This document shows, piece by piece, positions 45,263-55,023 of a DNA stretch of 64,000 bases; the first letter of the stretch is position 1, and every line of letters begins with the position of its first letter. The notes under the pieces were generated by a model. That model worked only from the letters and a program-made list of their open reading frames with translations. It did no database searches and was not told the DNA's origin. Location: positions 496,001 to 560,000 of the forward strand of contig NZ_JACCBU010000001.1 in NCBI RefSeq assembly GCF_013407955.1. Direction: 5' to 3'. This DNA is from Microlunatus parietis (GTDB lineage: Bacteria > Actinomycetota > Actinomycetes > Propionibacteriales > Propionibacteriaceae). The position numbers and the translations under genes are program-made.

Positions 45263-46044
45263 TCACTCCCAGGCGCCGTAGGGATCGCGCAGGAGGCGGG
45301 CGAGTTTGCTGGCGAGCAGGCCGTGGCCGACCTCCGTGCCTTCGTGGATCCAGGCCGCCTGACCGAGGGTCGGCAGCAGTTCGTACTCGGCGTCGGTGAG
45401 AGGGCGAACGGAGTTGTAGCCGCCGATCACAGCCGCGCGGATGGCTTCGCCCTGCTGGTCGTCGGCCGCGCTGGTGTGGCGCAGGCAGTACGCGAGGTCG
45501 TAGGCGCGCCAGCCGAAGGCGCAGTGATCGAAATCGAAGACGTGGACCGCGCCGTCGTCGGTGAAGTGGACGTTCAGGGCCTGTGGATCGCCGTGGATGA
45601 CGCCCCAGCCGCTCGGCCCAGGGTCGCCTGATCGAGCGAGTAGCGGCTGTGCTCGGTCACGAAAGCATCGGCGGCCGCATGGATCGACGCCAGCGCGGCC
45701 CCGAGTCGTTCGGCCTGCGGAAGGGTCAGCTCGTTCGCGCTGACGGGCCGTCCGGGGCACCAGGAGAACAGTGCGTAGTGACGGGTCCCGGTCCCGAGGG
45801 TGTCGCCGGAGCTCCGTTCGATCGGGTACGAGATCGGCGCGCGCCGCGCTCGCAGGTAGGTCAGCAGGTCGAGTTCGAACCGGAGATCACTCGTGCCTCG
45901 GATCCAGGACTTGCCTTCCCCGTAGACCCGGAACGCGAGGCTCGCACCAGCCGCCTCGATGCGGTAGGTGTCGTTGTGGCCGTTCGCGATCAGCTCGATC
46001 CGGGTCGGCTCGAGGCCGTAGTCGCCGGTGATCAACCGATGCAC
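45263..46044 (-). pseudogene. APH-family phosphotransferase with internal deletion and frameshift
   Basis: The N-lobe is clear from GTG 46044: ITGDYGLEPTRIELIANGHNDTYRIEA, FRVYGEGKSWIRG, HYALFSWCPGRPVSANELTLPQAERLGAALASIHAAAD to HSRYSLDQAT. Then, in another frame, the catalytic loop appears at once: GWGVIHGDPQALNVHFTDDG, FDFDHCAFGWRAYDLAYCLR, ending at 45263. In this family about 60 residues separate these parts, so a deletion with frame loss occurred near 45630. The N-terminus may also be cut: FRRGTDALSTAEV reads in frame before the GTG, towards the lgt stop. Confidence 0.8.
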
Positions 46045-46082
46045 CTCCGCGGTGCTCAGCGCGTCGGTCCCGCGACGGAAGA

Positions 46083-47084
46083 TCAGCGGGCGTCGCCCGC
46101 CTTCGCCCCGTCGTTCTCGTTCTCGGCGTCGTCCTTCTCGGCCTCGTCGTTCTCGGACCTGTCGGATTCCTCGTCGGCGGCACCGGCGGTCTCGTCCTCC
46201 GCCTTCACCGCGGCGGCGCCGTCGTCCTCGGACTGATCATCGGCGGCAGGCGGATCACCCTCGACGATCTCCTCGCGGCCGGGCCGGAACTTGAAGAGCA
46301 AGATCAAGACGATCACGGCGGCGACGAAGACGATCAACGAGGTGTAGTTGTTCAGCCGGAACCCGCCGACCTCGTTCACCGGGTCGATCCGGAGCGCCTC
46401 GATCCAGAACCGGCCGGCCGTGTAGAGGATGACGTACAGGGCGAACACCTTGCCGCGACCCAGCTTCAGCCGCCGATCCAACAAGATCAACACGGCGAAC
46501 GCGCCGAGACACCAGAGCAGCTCGTAGAGGAAGGTCGGGTGGAACGTCTCGTACTGTTCGTAACCTGCGGGCCGGTATTGCGGATCGATCACCAGTCCCC
46601 ACGGCAGGGTGGTGGGGGCGCCGAAGAGTTCCTGGTTGAACCAGTTGCCGAGCCGCCCGATCGCCTGTGCCACCAGGATCGCGGGCGCGACGGCGTCGGC
46701 CAGGGCGGCGAACTTGATCTTGCGCTTGCGGGCGACCAGCCAGGCACCCAGCGCACCGAGGGCGACGCCGCCCCAGATGCCGAGCCCGCCCTGCCAGATC
46801 TTCAGTGCGTCCAGCGGATCGCGGCCCGGGCCGAAGTAGAGCTGGTAGTCGGTGATCACGTGATAGAGCCGGGCGCCGACGATCCCGAACGGGACAGCCG
46901 CCGCGACCACCAGCTCCATCGAGTCCGGCCGGCCGCCGCGCTCCTTCCAGCGCCGGTTCGCGATGAGGTACGCGACGACGATGCCGATGATGATGCAGAC
47001 GGCGTACGCGCGCAGTTCGAAGCCGAAGATGTTCACCGACGACGCGGGCGGGCTCGGAATGCTGAGCACCGTGAGTTCGGTCAT
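46083..47084 (-). CDS. lgt: Prolipoprotein diacylglyceryl transferase Lgt
   Basis: 333 aa membrane enzyme that attaches diacylglycerol to lipobox cysteines. Seven hydrophobic segments; signature GIVGARLYHVITDYQLYFG, GGLGIWGGVALGALGAWL, and QAIGRLGNWFNQELFGAPTTLPWGL with the conserved N-x-x-N and essential Arg region; YEQYETFHPTFLYELLWCLG follows. The C-terminal ~65 residues are an acidic Glu/Asp/Ala tail (AADDQSEDDGAAAVKAEDE...), an actinobacterial extension. Its ATG overlaps the DsbA-like stop. Last intact gene of the trp transcription unit. Confidence 0.97.
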   Translation of the reverse strand: MTELTVLSIPSPPASSVNIFGFELRAYAVCIIIGIVVAYLIANRRWKERGGRPDSMELVVAAAVPFGIVGARLYHVITDYQLYFGPGRDPLDALKIWQGGLGIWGGVALGALGAWLVARKRKIKFAALADAVAPAILVAQAIGRLGNWFNQELFGAPTTLPWGLVIDPQYRPAGYEQYETFHPTFLYELLWCLGAFAVLILLDRRLKLGRGKVFALYVILYTAGRFWIEALRIDPVNEVGGFRLNNYTSLIVFVAAVIVLILLFKFRPGREEIVEGDPPAADDQSEDDGAAAVKAEDETAGAADEESDRSENDEAEKDDAENENDGAKAGDAR

Positions 47085-47821
47085 CGGGCGGCCGCCGCCT
47101 TCTCGATCATGGCGACGAGCATCTCAGGTGTCGTCGTGTTCAGGTCAATCGGGTCGCCGTCGAGCGCGATGGTCGGGGTCTGCTGCACGCCGGCCCGGTC
47201 GGCGGCGACGGTGATCGAGTCCACCCAGGCCGCGTGCGCCCCGTTCTGGACGCAGTCGCCGAAGCTCGCCGGTACCTCGGCCGACGCCTTGCCGGCGAGG
47301 TCGGTCAGCTGGGCACTGCTCCAGTCCAGGTCGCGGTTGGCGAACAGACCGCGGTAGTACGCGGTACCGAAGCCGGCCTCGGCCGCGCAGGCGAAGCCGT
47401 TCGCGGCGGCCACCGAACCGGCGTCGTGGAACGACATCGGATAGACGTCGATCGCCAGCGACCCCTGCTGCACGGCCGCGAACAGGCCCGGCCCGTAATC
47501 CTGCTCGAACCCGGCGCAGCCCGGGCAGTGGAAGTCGACCCAGGCGGTCAGCACGTGCGGCGCGTCGGTATTGCCGAGCCGGACCGGCTTCCCGTCGCTC
47601 AACTGCACCGGCGCCAGCGTCTCGGCCCGCTCGGGTACGGCGCTCGGCATCCGGTTCACCCGCCACACCTGATAGCCGACCCCGGCGCCGACGACGAGGA
47701 CGAGCAGCACGGCCGCGGCGATGATCAAGGTCCGCAGGTCCTTCCGCCGCTGGGCCCGCTGCCGCTCCTGCTCCGCCGCCTTGCCGGTCTTGCCGCCCGG
47801 CCGTTTCGCCGACGCGTTCAC
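47081..47821 (-). CDS. DsbA-like thioredoxin-fold protein, membrane anchored
   Basis: 246 aa. A basic N-terminus (KRPGGKTGKAAEQERQRAQRRKDLR) leads to one transmembrane helix (TLIIAAAVLLVLVVGAGVGYQVW), then an extracytoplasmic thioredoxin fold with redox motif CPGC in VDFHCPGCAGFEQDYG and a cis-Pro in VQQTPTIALDG. An extra Cys pair (FACAAE, GDCVQ) may form a structural disulfide. It probably oxidises disulfides in secreted proteins. The MauE-like gene overlaps it upstream, fitting a redox-relay pair. Confidence 0.93.
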   Translation of the reverse strand: MNASAKRPGGKTGKAAEQERQRAQRRKDLRTLIIAAAVLLVLVVGAGVGYQVWRVNRMPSAVPERAETLAPVQLSDGKPVRLGNTDAPHVLTAWVDFHCPGCAGFEQDYGPGLFAAVQQGSLAIDVYPMSFHDAGSVAAANGFACAAEAGFGTAYYRGLFANRDLDWSSAQLTDLAGKASAEVPASFGDCVQNGAHAAWVDSITVAADRAGVQQTPTIALDGDPIDLNTTTPEMLVAMIEKAAAAR

Positions 47822-48357
47822 CGGCGGCCACCGATCAGCGACGTCTCACGATCGGCCTCATCGGCCGCCTCCTCCTCCGGCGTCGCCCGGTCGAAGCTGA
47901 ACCGGCTCCGCGGCCGTACGATCAGCCAGCCGGCACAGACCAGCAGCCCGACCGTGCGGATCACCTCGATGCCGTACTGCTCCTGGCCCGGCGCCACCTC
48001 ACCGCCACCGCCGAAGCAGCCACAGTCGACGCTCAACCCGCGCGCCGCCGCCGAGGCGACCGCGACGAGGAACAACACCATCAGCACGGCCGACACGATC
48101 GCCGCGACCCGGGTGACCGCGCCGGCGAGCAGCACCAATCCCAGCAGGATCGAGAAGAACGGGATCGTCCAGCCCACCGCGACCGCCACGCCGTCGGGCA
48201 GCAGCTGGTAGGCCCGCAGGACGGCCGCGGAATCGGCGAGGTTGACCATCTTGATGGCACCGGCGGCGATCAGCACCCCACCCAGCAGCCACCGGGCCAG
48301 CGTGGAGATCCACGAACTCACCGGATGCGCGGCTGCGTAGGGGTGCTGGAGACTCAC
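47818..48357 (-). CDS. MauE/DoxX-like membrane redox protein
   Basis: 179 aa. GTG at 48357 overlaps the trpA stop (GTGA). Four hydrophobic helices: LARWLLGGVLIAAGAIKMVNL, AVAVGWTIPFFSILLGLVLLAGAV, VAAIVSAVLMVLFLVAVASAAAR and IEVIRTVGLLVCAGWLIV. The VDCGCFGGGG motif between helices 3 and 4 is the redox Cys pair of MauE/VKOR-like proteins. It likely recharges the DsbA-like protein next to it. The longer open frame to 48816 overlaps trpA and is an artefact. Confidence 0.9.
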   Translation of the reverse strand: MSLQHPYAAAHPVSSWISTLARWLLGGVLIAAGAIKMVNLADSAAVLRAYQLLPDGVAVAVGWTIPFFSILLGLVLLAGAVTRVAAIVSAVLMVLFLVAVASAAARGLSVDCGCFGGGGEVAPGQEQYGIEVIRTVGLLVCAGWLIVRPRSRFSFDRATPEEEAADEADRETSLIGGRR

Positions 48358-49247
48358 TGAGGGACTAACCCGGCATCTCCCGCAATGGTTCCTGCCGTGT
48401 CCGACTTGTGACCCGGACTGTGAGCGCGGACACCCTCGGCCAGGTCCGCGACCAGACTGCGCAGCCCGGTCAGGTCGTCCGGCCAGCCCGCCTCGTCGGC
48501 CTCGATGAGCGTCGACACCAGCGCCGACCCGACCACGACCGCGTCGGCGTAGCCGCCGATGTCGGCGGCCTGGGCCCCGGTCGAGACACCGAGTCCGACG
48601 CCGACGAACGCCTTCGGCACGGCGGTACGGATCCGGCCGACCAGCTCCGGCGCCGCCGACGACACTGTCGCCCGGGCCCCGGTGACGCCCATCACGGCCG
48701 TCGCATAGACCCAGCCGCGGCACTCGTTCACGGTCCGGGCCAGGCGCTCGTCGGTCGACGACGGCGAGACCAGGAACACCTTGTCCAGCCCGCGCGCGTC
48801 CGCGACCTCGATCCACTCCGCGCCCTCGTCGGGAGTCAGGTCGGGCGTGATCAGCCCGGCCCCGCCGACCCCGGCCAGGTCCCGGGCGAACGCGTCGATG
48901 CCGTACCGGTCGACGAGGTTCCAGTACGTCATCACGACGGCCGGTGTCCCGGTCGACGTGACCGCCTCGACCGCCGCGAACACGTCCCGGGTCCGCACTC
49001 CGCGCTCCAGCGCGGCGGTCCCGGCCCGCTGCACGGTCACGCCGTCCATCACCGGATCGCTGTACGGGATGCCGACCTCGACCAGGTCCACGCCCGGCGA
49101 GTCACCCTCGCCGGTCAGCGCGCGCAGCGCCGCCAGCGACCCGGGCACGGACGGGAACCCGACCGGCAGGTAGCCGACCAGCGCCGCTCTACCGCTTTGC
49201 CGGATGTCCGCCAGCGCGGCTCCGGTGATCCCCTGCTCGAACGCCAT
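48354..49247 (-). CDS. trpA: Tryptophan synthase alpha subunit TrpA
   Basis: 297 aa TIM barrel that releases indole from indole-3-glycerol phosphate. Catalytic Glu in LVEVGIPYSDPVMDG and Asp in AFARDLAGVGGAGLITPDLTPDE region. VGLGVSTGAQAADIGGYADAVVVGSALV is the phosphate-binding end. The C-terminal ~25 residues form a loose extension. It follows trpB with 1 bp between them. Confidence 0.97.
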   Translation of the reverse strand: MAFEQGITGAALADIRQSGRAALVGYLPVGFPSVPGSLAALRALTGEGDSPGVDLVEVGIPYSDPVMDGVTVQRAGTAALERGVRTRDVFAAVEAVTSTGTPAVVMTYWNLVDRYGIDAFARDLAGVGGAGLITPDLTPDEGAEWIEVADARGLDKVFLVSPSSTDERLARTVNECRGWVYATAVMGVTGARATVSSAAPELVGRIRTAVPKAFVGVGLGVSTGAQAADIGGYADAVVVGSALVSTLIEADEAGWPDDLTGLRSLVADLAEGVRAHSPGHKSDTAGTIAGDAGLVPQ

Positions 49248-49248
49248 G

Positions 49249-50514
49249 TCAGCCCAACTCCTTGCCCGCGTCGACGTCGAGCTTGAACCAGTCGATCGCG
49301 GTCGCCACGTCCTTGTCGCCGCGCCCGGACAGGCTGACCAGGATCAGCGGCGGTTCGCCGCCCTCACGGCGCAGCCGGCCGCCGAGCTTGAGCGCGCCGG
49401 CCAGCGCGTGCGCCGACTCGATCGCCGGCATGATGCCCTCGGTCCGCGACAGCAGGCCGAACGCGTCCATCGCCTCGGCGTCGGTGACCGCCTCGTAGGT
49501 CGCCCGGCCGGTGCTGGCCAGCCAGGAGTGTTCGGGCCCGACACCGGGATAGTCCAGCCCGGCCGAGATCGAGTGCGAGTCCTTGGTCTGGCCGTCCTCG
49601 TCCTGCAGCACGTACGTCCGCATCCCGTGCAGCACGCCGACCTCGCCGCCGGTGATCGCCGCCGCGTGCTTGCCGGTCTCGACGCCGTCGCCGCCCGCCT
49701 CGAACCCGTACAGCGCGACGCTCTCGTCGGGGATGAAGTCGGCGAAGATGCCGAGCGCGTTCGACCCGCCGCCGACGCACGCGGCGACGGCGTCCGGCAG
49801 CCGGCCGTAGCGGTCCAGCAGCTGCGCCCGGGCCTCGGTGCTGATCACCCGCTGGAACTCGCGGACGATCATCGGGAACGGGTGCGGGCCGGCCACCGAC
49901 CCGATCAGGTAGTGGGTGCTGTCGACGGAGGCGACCCAGTCGCGCATCGCGTCGTTCATCGCATCCTTGAGCGTCCGGGTTCCCGACTTCACCGGCACCA
50001 CGGTGGCGCCGAGCAGCTGCATCCGGGCCACGTTGAGCGCCTGCCGCTCGGTGTCCACCTCACCCATGTAGACCGTGCAGTCCAGGCCGAACAGCGCGGC
50101 GGCGGTGGCGGTGGCGACGCCGTGCTGGCCGGCGCCGGTCTCGGCGATCACCCGGGTCTTGCCCATCCGGCGGGTCAGCAGCGCCTGACCCAGCACGTTG
50201 TTGATCTTGTGCGAGCCGGTGTGGTTGAGATCCTCGCGCTTCAGCACGATCCGGGCCCCGGAGCCCTCGGCGAACCGCGGCACCTCGGTGATCGGGCTCG
50301 GGCGGCCGGTGTAGTCGGCGCGCAGCGCGGCCAGTTCGGCCACGAACTCCGGATCCGCGATCGCCTTCTCGAACTCGGCGTTCAGCTGGTCCAGCGCCGC
50401 GTACAGCGCCTCGGGGACGTACTTGCCGCCGAACGCGTCGAAGTGCCCGCGCTCGTCGGGCAACCGGCGGTCGGTCGCCCGGTTGGTTGAATTCGGCGTG
50501 GATGTGCTCGACAC
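49249..50514 (-). CDS. trpB: Tryptophan synthase beta subunit TrpB
   Basis: 421 aa PLP enzyme that joins indole and serine. PLP lysine in [48 protein letters not shown], and the glycine loop [18 protein letters not shown]; monovalent-cation and Ser/Gly C-terminal region [11 protein letters not shown]. The ATG at 50514 precedes a short polar leader ([37 protein letters not shown]). 71 bp separate it from trpC. Confidence 0.98.
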   Translation of the reverse strand: MSSTSTPNSTNRATDRRLPDERGHFDAFGGKYVPEALYAALDQLNAEFEKAIADPEFVAELAALRADYTGRPSPITEVPRFAEGSGARIVLKREDLNHTGSHKINNVLGQALLTRRMGKTRVIAETGAGQHGVATATAAALFGLDCTVYMGEVDTERQALNVARMQLLGATVVPVKSGTRTLKDAMNDAMRDWVASVDSTHYLIGSVAGPHPFPMIVREFQRVISTEARAQLLDRYGRLPDAVAACVGGGSNALGIFADFIPDESVALYGFEAGGDGVETGKHAAAITGGEVGVLHGMRTYVLQDEDGQTKDSHSISAGLDYPGVGPEHSWLASTGRATYEAVTDAEAMDAFGLLSRTEGIMPAIESAHALAGALKLGGRLRREGGEPPLILVSLSGRGDKDVATAIDWFKLDVDAGKELG

Positions 50515-50585
50515 AGTAGGAAGCTTTCCTGGAAACGGACCCGGCCCGGAGCCGGGACACGGAAGATCATCGAATTGTTGTCTGA

Positions 50586-51389
50586 TCAGGACTTGTAGAG
50601 CGCCGGGTGCGCACCGGCGGCGACCAGATCGGCCACACCGGCCCGCGGGTCGCGGCCGGTGACCAGCGCCTCGCCGACCAGCACCACGTCGGCACCGGCC
50701 CGGGCCAGCTCGATCACGTCGTGCGGGCCGCGGACCCCGGACTCGGCGATCCGGATGATCCCGCTCGGGATCGACGGCGCCAGCCGGGCGAACGTGCTCT
50801 GGTCGACCTCGAGGGTCTGCAGGTTCCGCGCGTTGACGCCGATGATCTTGGCGCCGGCGTCGACCGCACGCTTGATCTCGGTCGCCGTGTGCACCTCGAC
50901 CAGCGGGGTCAGGCCGATCGACTCGGCCCGCTCGATCAGGCTGACCAGCTCGTTGTCGTCGAGCGCCGCCACGATCAGCAGGGCCAGGTCGGCACCGGCC
51001 GCGCGGGCCTCGAACAGCTGGTAGGCCGTGACGATGAAGTCCTTGCGGAGCACCGGGATGTCGACCGCGCAGCGGACCTTGACCAGGTCCTCCAGTGAGC
51101 CGCCGAACCGCCGCCGCTCGGTCAGCACCGAGATTGCCGCCGCGCCGCCGGCCTCGTACTCGCCGGCCAGGGCGGCCGGGTCCGCGATCTCGGCGAGCGC
51201 GCCCTTGCTCGGGCTGGAGCGCTTCACCTCGGCGATCACGGCCACGCCGGGCCCGGACAGCACCGGGCGTGGGTCGATGGCCGGGTTGGCTTGCTGGACC
51301 CGCTCCTTCAGCCGGTCCAGCGACACCTCCTGCTGGCGTACCTCAAGGTCGGCACGCACGCCGGCGATGATGTCGTCTAGTGCTCCCAT
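50586..51389 (-). CDS. trpC: Indole-3-glycerol phosphate synthase TrpC
   Basis: 267 aa TIM barrel. [13 protein letters not shown] carries the catalytic Lys/Glu-type region, [37 protein letters not shown] the second Lys, and [14 protein letters not shown] and [30 protein letters not shown] the substrate phosphate grip. It closes the ring of CdRP to give indole glycerol phosphate. trpD and trpF are not in this window. Confidence 0.97.
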   Translation of the reverse strand: MGALDDIIAGVRADLEVRQQEVSLDRLKERVQQANPAIDPRPVLSGPGVAVIAEVKRSSPSKGALAEIADPAALAGEYEAGGAAAISVLTERRRFGGSLEDLVKVRCAVDIPVLRKDFIVTAYQLFEARAAGADLALLIVAALDDNELVSLIERAESIGLTPLVEVHTATEIKRAVDAGAKIIGVNARNLQTLEVDQSTFARLAPSIPSGIIRIAESGVRGPHDVIELARAGADVVLVGEALVTGRDPRAGVADLVAAGAHPALYKS

Positions 51390-51423
51390 GGCTGGCTCAC
51401 CCGATCAGCTCGTACGGCCGGCT

Positions 51424-51666
51424 TCAGTCAGCGCCGAAGCCGAGTTTGCGCAGGATTTGGGTCACGATCAGGGCTACGACCAAGATCGCGACCCCGATCC
51501 AGAACAGCGGCCAGTTGGGTCCGAGGACCATGGCGATGCCGCCCACGATGAAGCCGATCATGCCGATCGTCACGCCGATCCAGGCAGCCGGGGTCCGGCC
51601 GTGGTGGACCTGCTTCGCCCGGGTCGGCGCGGAGTTCTCCTCCGCCACGTTCGATGTGTCAGTCAT
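51424..51666 (-). CDS. HGxxPAAW-motif small membrane protein (DUF6704-like)
   Basis: 80 aa from ATG 51666 (MTDTSNVAEENSAP). HHGRTPAAW is the diagnostic motif, followed by two helices (IGVTIGMIGFIVGGIAMVLG and LFWIGVAILVVALIVTQIL). In many actinobacteria this protein sits between the Trp-associated membrane protein and trpC, as here. Function unknown. Confidence 0.9.
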   Translation of the reverse strand: MTDTSNVAEENSAPTRAKQVHHGRTPAAWIGVTIGMIGFIVGGIAMVLGPNWPLFWIGVAILVVALIVTQILRKLGFGAD

Positions 51667-51753
51667 GGTTCCCTCGCCTCGCCATGTTTCCCCCATTGTG
51701 GACTCTGGTGCCTTCGATTGCACATCGGGGTCGTGAGCAGGGCCGCGACCCGC

Positions 51754-52380
51754 TCAGTTGTCCGTACGAGAGCGGTCCGGGTCCGCCCCCTCATCGGTCG
51801 GGTCGGCACCGGCGTCCATCGCCTTCCACAGGTCGATCGGCTCCGCGTCGGCCGTCGCGGCGCCGGACCGGCCCCGGCGAAACCGGTCGGCCCGGGTCGG
51901 CCAGGACGGCGCGGTGATCATGATCAGGATCGCGGCACCGAGCAGCAGCACGCCCGCGATCACGTACCCGATCGGCCAGGGGGTGCCGGTCAGCGCGAAC
52001 TCCTGGCTCAGGCTGACCTGCTGCAGCTTGGCCCGGACGGCGCGGGTGTCCGGCTGGAACCGGAACCCGCCGACGACGATCACGGCGACCCCGACCAGCC
52101 CGAGCAGGACGGCCAGCACCTGCCGGCCCCGCCCGCGCAGGGTCAACGCCAGCAGGAAGCCGGCCAGCGCCACCGCGCCGAGCGCCTGGCTCAGCCCGGC
52201 CGTGGCGTCCGACCCGGTGAACACGACACCGGCATCGCTCCCCTGCGCTCGCCACCACGGCTGGCCGGAGATGATCAAGGCCAGCAGCCCGGCCAGCGCG
52301 ACTCCGGCCAGCGCGAGAAACCTCGCCCGGCCCGGACTCAGCCCGGCCGCCTTGGTGATCTTGGTGTCGGATTCGACCAT
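51754..52380 (-). CDS. Trp biosynthesis-associated membrane protein (TIGR02234)
   Basis: 208 aa, from ATG 52380, just behind the trpE stop. Four helices: ARFLALAGVALAGLLALIISG, LSQALGAVALAGFLLALTL, VLAVLLGLVGVAVIVVGG and YVIAGVLLLGAAILIMIT. The loop after helix 1 (QPWWRA) and the place next to trpE identify the family. The C-terminus is polar. Its role in tryptophan synthesis is inferred from context only. Confidence 0.92.
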   Translation of the reverse strand: MVESDTKITKAAGLSPGRARFLALAGVALAGLLALIISGQPWWRAQGSDAGVVFTGSDATAGLSQALGAVALAGFLLALTLRGRGRQVLAVLLGLVGVAVIVVGGFRFQPDTRAVRAKLQQVSLSQEFALTGTPWPIGYVIAGVLLLGAAILIMITAPSWPTRADRFRRGRSGAATADAEPIDLWKAMDAGADPTDEGADPDRSRTDN

Positions 52381-52382
52381 GA

Positions 52383-54284
52383 TCAACTTCTGGCGGGCAC
52401 CGGCTCGGCAAAGGACTCGGCGACGGAGATCGCCCGGATCACCGCGGCCGCCTTGTTCTGACTCTCCTGATCTTCACTGGCCGGCACCGAGTCGGCGACG
52501 ATGCCGCCGCCCGCCTGCACGTACGCGACGCCGTCCTTGATCAACGCGGTCCGGATCGCGATCGCCGCGTCCGCGTCGCCGGCGAAGTCGAAGTAGCCGA
52601 CCACGCCGCCGTACAGGGCGCGCCGGCTCACCTCCAGCTTGTCGATGATCTCCATCGCCCGGACCTTCGGCGCGCCGGAGAGGGTGCCGGCCGGGAACGC
52701 GGCCAGCACCACGTCGAGGGCGCTCCGGCCGTCGGCGATGGTGCCGGTGACGGTGGACTCCAGGTGCATGATGTGGCTGTACCGGCGCACCTCGGCGAAC
52801 TCGATCACCTCCACCGTGCCCGGCTGGCAGACCCGGCCGAGATCGTTCCGGCCGAGATCGACCAGCATCACGTGCTCGGCCCGTTCCTTCGGGTCCGACT
52901 CCAGCTCCGCCTCGTACGCCGCGTCCTCGGCCGGTGTCGCGCCGCGCGGCTTGGAACCGGCGATCGGATGCGTGATCGCGGTGCCCTCCTTGACCGTGAC
53001 CAGGGCCTCCGGCGAGCAGCCGACGATGTCGAAGCCGTCCATCCGGAGCAGATACATGTACGGGCTCGGGTTGGTCAGCCGGAGCACCCGGTAGATGTCC
53101 AGCGCGTCCGCCGAGGTCTCCACCTCGAACCGCTGGCTGACCACGATCTGGAACGCCTCGCCGGCCTTGATCTCCTCGATCGCTGCCCGTACCGCGTCCT
53201 GGTACTCGTCGGCGGTGCGCTGCCGCCGGATCGGCAGCTGGTGCTCCCGATCGGCGGCGACCACGGCCGACGGGGTGGGCCGGCGCAGCGCCTCGGTCAT
53301 CGCGTCGACCCGGGCCACCGCGTCCGCGTACGCCTCGTCGACCCGCTCGTCGGTGGCGTCGTAGTTGATCGCGTTGGCGATCAGCCAGACCTCGCCGGTG
53401 TGCTGGTCGAGTACGGCCAGGTCGCTGGCCAGCAGGAACGCCAGCTCGGGGATCGCGAGGTCGCCCGGATTGGTGTCCGGCAGCACCTCGACCCGGCGGA
53501 CCGCGTCGTAGCTGAGATAGCCGACCAGGCCCGACGTGAACGGCGGCAGCCCCTCGGCGCGCGGCGTGTGCAGCAGCCGGAGGGTCTCCTGGACCGCCTC
53601 GATCGGGTCGCCGCCGGTGGGCAGCCCGACCGGCGCGTGCCCGGTCCAGTGCGCCTCGCCGTCCTGCTCGGTCAGCGTCGCCGCCGTCTTGACGCCGATG
53701 AAGGAGTAGCGCGACCAGACACCCTGCTCGGCCGACTCCAGCAGGTAGCTGCCGGGCAGGCCGCGGCTCAGCTTGGCGTACAGACCGACCGCGGTCTCGG
53801 TGTCGGCCAGCAGCCGCCGGTAGACGCTGATCACCCGGCGGTCCTTGGCCTGGACCCGGAACTCCTCCAGCGTCGGCGTGATCGGCGCCGCGGTCCGTAC
53901 CCCGTGATCACGCTCGAGCACGACGGCCGGCAGTTCGCGGTCGTCGAAGCAGGTGTGGGTGCCGGTGTGGCAGGCCGGGCCCTCCTGGTGGACCTTGATC
54001 AACAACGCGTCGCCGTCGCAGTCCAGCCGGACCTCGCGGACCCATTGCCGGTGCCCGCTGGTCTCGCCCTTGACCCAGTGCTGCTGCCGGCTCCGCGACC
54101 AGAAGGTGGACCGGCCGGTGGTCAACGTACGCCGCAGGGCCTCGTCGTCCATCCAGCCGAGCATCAGCACGTCGCCGGTGCTCTCCTCCTGGATGACCGC
54201 GGCGACCAGGCCGTCGGGGTCGCGTTTCAGCGCCGCAGCGATCTCCGCGGGCAGCGTTTCGGGGGTGGCGGTGGTCTCGGACAC
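52383..54284 (-). CDS. HisI-TrpE fusion: phosphoribosyl-AMP cyclohydrolase joined to anthranilate synthase component I
   Basis: 633 aa in one frame from GTG 54284. Residues ~10-118 are His[31 protein letters not shown] and [27 protein letters not shown]; zinc ligands Cys89, Cys105 and Cys112 keep the family spacing of 16 and 7. A ~15-residue linker leads to TrpE from ~135: [26 protein letters not shown], the feedback motif LLES (181-184), [17 protein letters not shown] and [19 protein letters not shown]. Each enzyme normally stands alone (HisI may fuse to HisE). No stop or frameshift lies between. A GTG in the linker (VVLERDHGV) could also start TrpE separately. Confidence 0.93.
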   Translation of the reverse strand: MSETTATPETLPAEIAAALKRDPDGLVAAVIQEESTGDVLMLGWMDDEALRRTLTTGRSTFWSRSRQQHWVKGETSGHRQWVREVRLDCDGDALLIKVHQEGPACHTGTHTCFDDRELPAVVLERDHGVRTAAPITPTLEEFRVQAKDRRVISVYRRLLADTETAVGLYAKLSRGLPGSYLLESAEQGVWSRYSFIGVKTAATLTEQDGEAHWTGHAPVGLPTGGDPIEAVQETLRLLHTPRAEGLPPFTSGLVGYLSYDAVRRVEVLPDTNPGDLAIPELAFLLASDLAVLDQHTGEVWLIANAINYDATDERVDEAYADAVARVDAMTEALRRPTPSAVVAADREHQLPIRRQRTADEYQDAVRAAIEEIKAGEAFQIVVSQRFEVETSADALDIYRVLRLTNPSPYMYLLRMDGFDIVGCSPEALVTVKEGTAITHPIAGSKPRGATPAEDAAYEAELESDPKERAEHVMLVDLGRNDLGRVCQPGTVEVIEFAEVRRYSHIMHLESTVTGTIADGRSALDVVLAAFPAGTLSGAPKVRAMEIIDKLEVSRRALYGGVVGYFDFAGDADAAIAIRTALIKDGVAYVQAGGGIVADSVPASEDQESQNKAAAVIRAISVAESFAEPVPARS

Positions 54285-54365
54285 GGGTCCATTGTTGCGG
54301 TTGTCACCAGGGAGTCTCGCACCGGATAGCCGGGCCATCGTTCGGGTGTCCTAGCATTTCTGCAC

Positions 54366-55022
54366 ATGACCTTCGCGAAGACGGAACGCGCCGCGTTGTG
54401 TGACCTCTTCGACGAGGCCGGCCCGGACGCGCCGACCCTTTGCGAAGGCTGGTCCACGCACGATCTGGCCGCGCACCTGTGGATCCGGGAGACCGACCCG
54501 CTCGGCGCCCCCGGCATGCTGGCCAAGCCGCTGGCCGGGCTGACCGAACGGCGAATGGCCGAGACCAAGCAGCGCTGGGAGTACGGGGAGCTGGTGGACC
54601 GGCTCCGGCACGGGCCGGCCCGGTTCTCCGTGTTCGCGCTGCCCGGGGTCGACGACGCCGCGAACACGACCGAGTTCTTCATCCACCACGAGGACGTACG
54701 GCGAGCGGGCGCGGTCCCGCAGCCGCACCGGGAGCTGGACGCCGACGTCGAGGAGTGGATGTGGCGGCGGCTCAAACTGCTCGGCCGCGCCTTCTTCCGC
54801 CGGGCCCCGCTCGGCGTCGTGCTGGAACGGGCCGGCTCGGTCGGGGACGACGGCGAGCCGGAGACGATCCGGGCCAGCACCGGCGCCACGATCGTCACCG
54901 TCGTCGGCGTACCCAGCGAGCTGATGCTGTTCGCCAACGGCCGGACCGCGGCCGCCGAGGTCAAGCTGGTCGGCGAGCCGGCCGCGATCGACCTGCTCAA
55001 CTCGACCGACCTGAGCGTCTGA
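54366..55022 (+). CDS. Maleylpyruvate isomerase-type protein, TIGR03085 family
   Basis: 218 aa. Start MTFAKTERAALCDLFDEAGPDAPTLCEGWSTHDLAAHLWIRETDPLGAPGMLAKPLAGLTERRM is characteristic of TIGR03085, a DinB-like mycothiol-dependent fold. FFIHHEDVRRAGAVPQPHREL gives further conserved His. In many actinobacteria it is located between hisI and trpE; here it lies divergent from the fused hisI-trpE gene. Enzymatic role unknown. Confidence 0.92.
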   Translation: MTFAKTERAALCDLFDEAGPDAPTLCEGWSTHDLAAHLWIRETDPLGAPGMLAKPLAGLTERRMAETKQRWEYGELVDRLRHGPARFSVFALPGVDDAANTTEFFIHHEDVRRAGAVPQPHRELDADVEEWMWRRLKLLGRAFFRRAPLGVVLERAGSVGDDGEPETIRASTGATIVTVVGVPSELMLFANGRTAAAEVKLVGEPAAIDLLNSTDLSV

Positions 55023-55023
55023 C

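Noticed and set aside
54285..54365. Tryptophan attenuator or leader peptide upstream of hisI-trpE
   Set aside because: The gap is only 81 bp, with no Trp-codon run and no competing hairpins that I could see.
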